Positions 58,751-64,000 of a DNA stretch of 64,000 bases are shown here, in pieces. The DNA is taken from assembly GCA_027924585.1 (NCBI GenBank), contig BSBM01000125.1, positions 625,001 to 689,000 on the forward strand, written 5' to 3'. The notes below the pieces were generated by a model, which worked only from the letters and a program-made list of their open reading frames with translations, made no database searches and had not been told where the DNA came from. The stretch is from Larix kaempferi. Its lineage: Eukaryota; Streptophyta; Pinopsida; Pinales; Pinaceae. The stretch's first letter is position 1. Each line of letters begins with the position of its first letter. The position numbers and the translations under genes were made by a program.

Positions 58751-61618
58751 ATTTTTGTTAATTTCACTATAAATAGGTTGTCATTTGCAGGATAACTTAT
58801 TTGGGGTGTCTTGCAAGTTCAGAAGATTGTTGTTCATCCACACAACATTCTGAATTTTGAGGCTCACAACCCAATTTCATTAAAATCTCAATAGCACGGT
58901 TACCAGTGCTTTTGGTGTGCTATCTCGTGCAGATTTTCCTTTGACAGTTGTACTACTGCGTGACCTCTCCATTTTGTACTTGCATGTTAATTCCATGCAG
59001 CCTATATAACAGTCTACCCATGATACTGTGCGTCTATGGGTCCAAAACCCGTGTTATTGCACAAGATTTTTACTTTTTTTAGCTTAGTTTTCATCACAAA
59101 TGTTGTTTCAATGACTGCCCAATGAACAAGGAATTAATTAACAACTTACAATTTGTTATCTTTCTTTAGTAATTAAACCACCTAGCTCAAAATAGGGAGT
59201 AAATAAATAATTTCTTGCATGCTATTCATGCTAATGGATTTGAGGTTTTCAATGGACCTCTTAGTTCACACTAGGAGTTGTCTACATCATTTCATGCTTG
59301 CTATTCATAGAGATTTTTAGACTATGCAATTTGAGTAACTTACATTAGTTTACATTGTATTGATTCTTGCTTATTTCTTTGATGTTAAGCAAAGTAGTTT
59401 AACTCACTCACTCACACAAACAAGGGACCTAAAGACTCCTCTTGCCCCAATTATGCTCTTTTCCTTTCACTCTTAGTGATCTTGGCAAATTGGGGTGAAA
59501 GGTTTGAAATACCTCTCTTTGCACATTTGCTTCATTTTGTTCTAAAAAAGCTTGTAGTAGTTGTTATTTGCAAAATCATTCATTCACACTTAGAGAGTTT
59601 AATGAAGCAGAGTAAAGAACCATCAACATTCACATGCCTTTGCTTTATTGTGCTCTTTAGTTAGTTTCAAATTTCACTTCTATTTTTGTTTCAAACACAT
59701 GTGTGACATTCCCACTCGAAGCACACACCAAGATTCCTAAAGACTCTTTCTAATCAAGTTTGCTCTTCATCTTGCACTCATGAGTGACCTAGATGAATAA
59801 AAAATATAAGGAAGTTTGGAATACCTCTCTTGCCACACCCTAAATCAAATTTGGACCATCATAAAATCAACATCGCATTGTAATTCACAACCAACTAAAA
59901 TCCTCCATTAAAGAGGTCACAAAACAATATTTTAGTTAGTTTAGGATTGATTGGGCTAGGCATCCAAATAATTCCCACCAATCTTCTACATTTTTTAAAC
60001 ATAGTGGTTGTTGACTTTTAGGGGACTTATTAAATCTTGTTATAAGCAAGTGTGATCAAACCTAGATAAGGAAATGTGGTTCCTAAGGATGCAAAAACGG
60101 AGGTATATTTGTATTTGTTCGCCACATCAAGCCACCCATCCCTTTGTAGAGGTGACACTTTACCATTCAATGCTGAATCCCTTATCCACACTTGATGCAG
60201 GTATCTTAGTGGCCAAAACTCCAGGTATCACTAGGTGGCATTTGTGGGATACATTTGCACCTGGGTCAGAATTCATTTTATTTTGGAAATGTTGCCAGTC
60301 CTTCTGGAGCATAGCCCGATACCCCTCATTATAACTAATTCTTCCATACCTTCACTACCGTCTTTGGTGCGTTCATAACCACCAATAAGAGAGATATTGG
60401 AAGGGCCAGTGACTATTTGAGAGGAAGGACATTAAGTCAATAATGGAATATACATTTTATTTTGTTTCCACAAGATCACATAAACGTAATTAAAAATAAC
60501 CAACTTAAGAGATTATTTGCACAAAAACTTGACATATACCCCCTCATGCAATGTCCCCATTTTAGAAACACTATGGTTCACCAATATGCCCATTAGATTC
60601 CCATGGGTAGAGTGAAAATTCATAATTAATTTGGGAATTATTTTTCCTAAGGTTTTCCATGCATAAAATTGATCAAATAAATCAAAGGCAAAGTTTGTCC
60701 ACATTTGGCAAGCAAAGCTGGTCCAAGGTGTGAACAAGGACATTGTGGCACTTAGGTGAGGCTTATCCAAGCATTAATGGGTAGAATAATACAAAGGGAT
60801 GCCAAGGGGAGAAAATTGGACCATAAGGAGATGTTTGTCCCATAAAATAAGCATTTCCTTAAAATAGGGAAAGCTAGTGGATCGACCACTAAGAAAAGTG
60901 GACAAACTCCAAATGTGGACAACCAAGGCTACTTAAAAGGGGGAAGAAGTGTTCAAAGGAGTTGGAGGGCGCCATTGAGGAGGTTTATTGTCTAGTTGAT
61001 GGTTTTTGATGTTCCATGGTATTTGCCACTAGTATTGACTAAGAGGACAAACTAGTTTTGTGGTTTTCATCATTCCATGGTATTGGGAGCTCGTATTGGA
61101 AACAAGAAGAGGTTCTAAGTATAAAAGGGAAGGTATGGAACAATGGTAGGGAATCTTGTGGATTATTCAGATTTAAATTGAGTTGCTTAGGCTACTCGCT
61201 GCTTGGGTGATGCTCCCCTTGTATACCAGGAGGGTGATGGGCCCCTCAATCATTGTGTAACCAGTTGGAGAGGATAGCCAATTTGATGGTGAGGAGTTGG
61301 AAACCCTGTTAATAACATTGGAGATTGTTTTTTAGGCATTCCTATGCCATTATCAACTTCCATAATTTCTAGAAATTTATGTTCATGTTCTATGTACTTC
61401 CGGTTTTCCAATTGCAGGTGTTGTCGCTGCTTGTAATGCAAGTTTGTAATGAATTTTTTAATGCTCTTTAAGAGCCATGGAATCTGCACATGATGTCTAG
61501 AAATGAAATATGCATACCTGGAAAATTCAATAATACATAAGAATTCTTCTTCTTCTATTTCACTCTTTCTCTACTATGCTTCAATGCAATGGCAAATTTG
61601 ACCAATTTTGACTTTTGA
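58751..61618. other. non-coding region with an LTR-type promoter
   Basis: No gene is recognised. A TATA box (TATAAAAG, 61120-61127) preceded by a repeated GTGGTTTTCATCATTCCATGGTATT-like motif (about 61010 and 61055) suggests another LTR U3. The frame 60074-60334 has no recognised domain. Confidence 0.35.
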
Positions 61619-62399
61619 TGTGAAAACCCGACTTCCACTCAACCAAATTAGATTATGTAAGTTGATGCAGGTAGTTAAGACAAAATAGGACTGTACCCTA
61701 CATTCAGATATAAAATTCATGGGGCTTAGGAAGCGTTTGGGTCGATTTGGAAATCACCTAGTTGAGCTATCCTATATTCCTAGTTTTTCTCCTAGTGACC
61801 CCAAATTGAAAAATCACTTCCCAAACTTTGAACCAAGTGTCTCCTACTACACATCGGGACTTGGTTGTAGACTAGATACATCCATAGTGCACCAGAAATC
61901 GTTGGTTTTGCACATAAGTCTTGGGGTTATTGCCTTGTAGCCTTTGGTTTCCAAAGAAGACTTCCTAGGCATGATGCACCTAGAAAATGTGCCTCTGTCG
62001 AAGTGGGTGTCCGTCTAGGAGTCAAGGGAGTCTCTTAGGATTGTTCAGACCCTACACAACCTCCATATCATAATTTAGTGACCTTCCAGTGCCGTTCGAA
62101 TCAAGTTGGAAAAGGTTAGTTCTAAATTGCCAATTTTGAGCTAGTCAAAGTGTTCTTTTGAGGTTGTATGCAAAATGTTTGTCAAAAGTCCTCAACTAGA
62201 CCTACATAAAATAGAGGTTTAATAATTCATATCAGACCTACACATTGTCCTAATAGATATATCCAAACATTCCCAATAGGTTGCACCATTTCCCATGCTG
62301 TCATCCAGTGTTAAGCAAAACACCTAGTTTTGGGGAATTCCGATTCTCTAAAGCTGTAGGTGAGTTAATATATCTGATTTTCAGATTGGGGATATTACA
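61619..62399 (+). repeat. probable LTR (about 781 bp)
   Basis: The segment starts TGTGAAAACCCGACTTCC and ends GGGGATATTACA, one base before a PBS. Both ends match the style of Tekay/Del-type gypsy LTRs. The left boundary is inferred from the TG and the family style, because the second LTR lies outside the window. Confidence 0.55.
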
Positions 62400-62400
62400 T

Positions 62401-62412
62401 TGGTATCAGAGC
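62401..62412 (+). other. primer binding site for initiator tRNA-Met
   Basis: TGGTATCAGAGC, continued by ACGG, directly downstream of the LTR end. It sets plus-strand orientation for the element to its right. Confidence 0.9.
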
Positions 62413-62469
62413 ACGGTTCTTTGCATGTGTGCATTGTGACCATCAATTGAAGAAGAAAAATTTGCAGCA

Positions 62470-64000
62470 ATGAGGCTTGTTCTAGTTGAAGATGATGATT
62501 TCAAGCAGTATGAAGAAGAAAAAGTGCCCTATGTTGGGGGTTTTCAATTGCCAAGAGATGAGTATTATTACTATTGTGACCAAATGTACAATGACTACCA
62601 ATGGGACAAACCGCTAAAGGCTTGTCCTATGGATGAATTAGAAAAGTTGAAAGCAACATGTAAAACCTTGCCCCGACAATATCAGAAATATCTTGCTCTG
62701 AAGGAAGAGGCACGCAAGGCCATTCCTTTCGAAGACTTTGTCTATAACGTATTTGGACATAGTCCCAAGAGTGCATATGTGGAATCATTGAAGAGAAAAA
62801 AAACATCAAGGGATGAACCAAGTTGTTCCACTTCTTCAAGAAAAGAAGAAGAAAAAGGAACCAAAGGTGAAGCTTAATCAAAGCCATTTGCATATTCAAA
62901 CATCATGAGATCATTTGTTTTTTCTTCAAGTAGAGTCTCCAAAGGTTGTGATGCTAGTAACACTCAATATGGAGATGCCTTAAGTTGCTTGGAAGAGGAT
63001 AGCAAAGAAGCATAAGCACCTAATGATAAAGGTGAAGCCATGCACATAGATTCGCTCCAATCCAATGAAGAAGTGAAGCAGAGCAAACCACGAGTGTCAG
63101 ATGTGAGTCTTCTAGTGGAATCCAAATATGAATAACATGCTAGCATAAGCCTTCCACATGGAGAGGATGATGGTGAAATACCAAGGTATGATGTAATTTC
63201 TGATTTTTTCAAAGATCACCATTCATTGCAGCACTTTGATTTACCTTCCACTTCATGTTATGGAAGTGAGTTTGCAAAAACTTCTATTGTTGATACTTAT
63301 GTTGAGAATGGAATATGTGTTGTGGATCTATGCCACAAGCAAGATGATTCTAGGTGTCAGCCATTGGAAGGAGTAACCTTGGTGGAAGATCTTCCTTGTG
63401 AGCCACGTCATTTGAGTGGATCACCAAAAGAGGACAAAGAGAAATTCAAGGCAGCCCTAAAGAACTTTGTTGATACCAATGCCTTGGTGTCAAGATGCTA
63501 TTGGAGAGATTCTGATAAAGATTGGGAGAAAGAATATTTCTTGGGAGATTTCAAATCTCTTCGAGAAGCCATGGACAAGATGAAAGTGAGCTACATGGAC
63601 CTACTTGCAGATTGAAATGATCTCCTCATGGTGAGCGAAATGTACCATCGTGCACTCATAAGGGAAGGAGAGGAATCAGAAAGGCTCACTAGAGAATTGG
63701 AGAGCACCCAAGAAGTTGTTTAAGAATCAAGGAGGCATATTGATCAACTTCAAAAGGAGTTGGATGTGTCACACTCTCCATCCTGCATGGGAAAAAATCA
63801 TTTGCACGTGACAATATACACTTTGGACATGGTGGAGGAACCTCATGTGGTGATTGAACATGAGGAAAATTTTGATTTGCAGGTGCTTATGAAGAACACC
63901 AATGAAAAATATTTTGGCCAAACACTTGCCTTGATGCAGAGGGATAGTGAGGAGGACTTTTCTATGGGAGAGATAGTTAAGATCATGCAATTCAAATTAT
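62470..64000 (+). pseudogene. unrecognised ORF in gag position of LTR element
   Basis: From ATG 62470 one frame runs to the window end without a frameshift, broken only by stops at 62875, 63013, 63133, 63613 and 63721 (about 510 codons). The N-terminal part has MRLVLVEDDDFKQYEEEKVP, a Tyr-rich PRDEYYYYCDQMYNDYQW and a Lys-rich helix. The middle part has FVDTNALVSRCYWRDSDKDW. The last part is Glu/Leu-rich and helical (EEMYH-like, SERLTRELES, HIDQLQKELD). No gag, zinc knuckle, protease or polymerase motif is seen, so I assign no function. It may be a captured gene or a noncanonical gag of a non-autonomous element. It continues beyond the window. Confidence 0.55.

Overview
The window looks like intergenic and intronic DNA of a large, AT-rich, repeat-laden plant nuclear genome, most likely a conifer or related gymnosperm. 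I infer this from layers of decayed LINEs and LTR retrotransposons, one host-gene exon whose next exon is not visible over more than 29 kb, and a Penelope-type GIY-YIG endonuclease at 5213-5515. Endonuclease-bearing Penelope elements in land plants are known chiefly from conifers (the Dryad elements). No bacterial, organellar, tRNA or rRNA gene is visible.

Layout. 1-3487: remnant of a Ty1/copia element on the plus strand (gag zinc knuckle, protease, right LTR). 4130-4370: a tRNA-derived SINE. 5213-5515: the Penelope endonuclease (minus). 5990-8000: two copies of a repeat family whose ends are rich in CGTTTC/CGTATC motifs. 9178-9345: SINE-like. 10595-12040: 3' end of LINE-A with a long open region after RNase H. 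13918-14121: SINE-like. 15545-27191: LINE-B, a two-ORF plant L1, interrupted by about 5.7 kb of other repeats (18556-24284) and by a 672-bp terminal-inverted-repeat element (25550-26221). 29366-29549 (minus): first coding exon of a DCP5/LSM14-type mRNA decapping activator, with TATA box and splice donor, the only convincing host gene. 32150-35005: LINE-C, carrying a SINE with an 18-bp target duplication. 35222-36790 (minus): LINE-D. 36834-37508 (minus): copia end. 39050-41460 (minus): Ty3/gypsy RT, RNase H and integrase. 42125-43102: a 489-bp tandem duplication with no difference I can see. 47442-54196 (minus): a copia-derived element with both LTRs, PBS, polypurine tract and TTAAC target duplication, which split an open reading frame. 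54600-57680 (minus): LINE-E RNase H and a second gypsy (gag, protease, RNase H). 57985-58750: LTR-like. 61619-64000: an LTR, an initiator-Met PBS and an unrecognised long reading frame in the gag position.

Almost every coding region carries stops or frameshifts, so the mobile elements are fossils or non-autonomous copies. The items most worth following are the Penelope relic, the recurrent post-RNase H coding region in three LINE copies, the unrecognised ORF behind the PBS at 62401, and the DCP5 exon with its missing partner exons.
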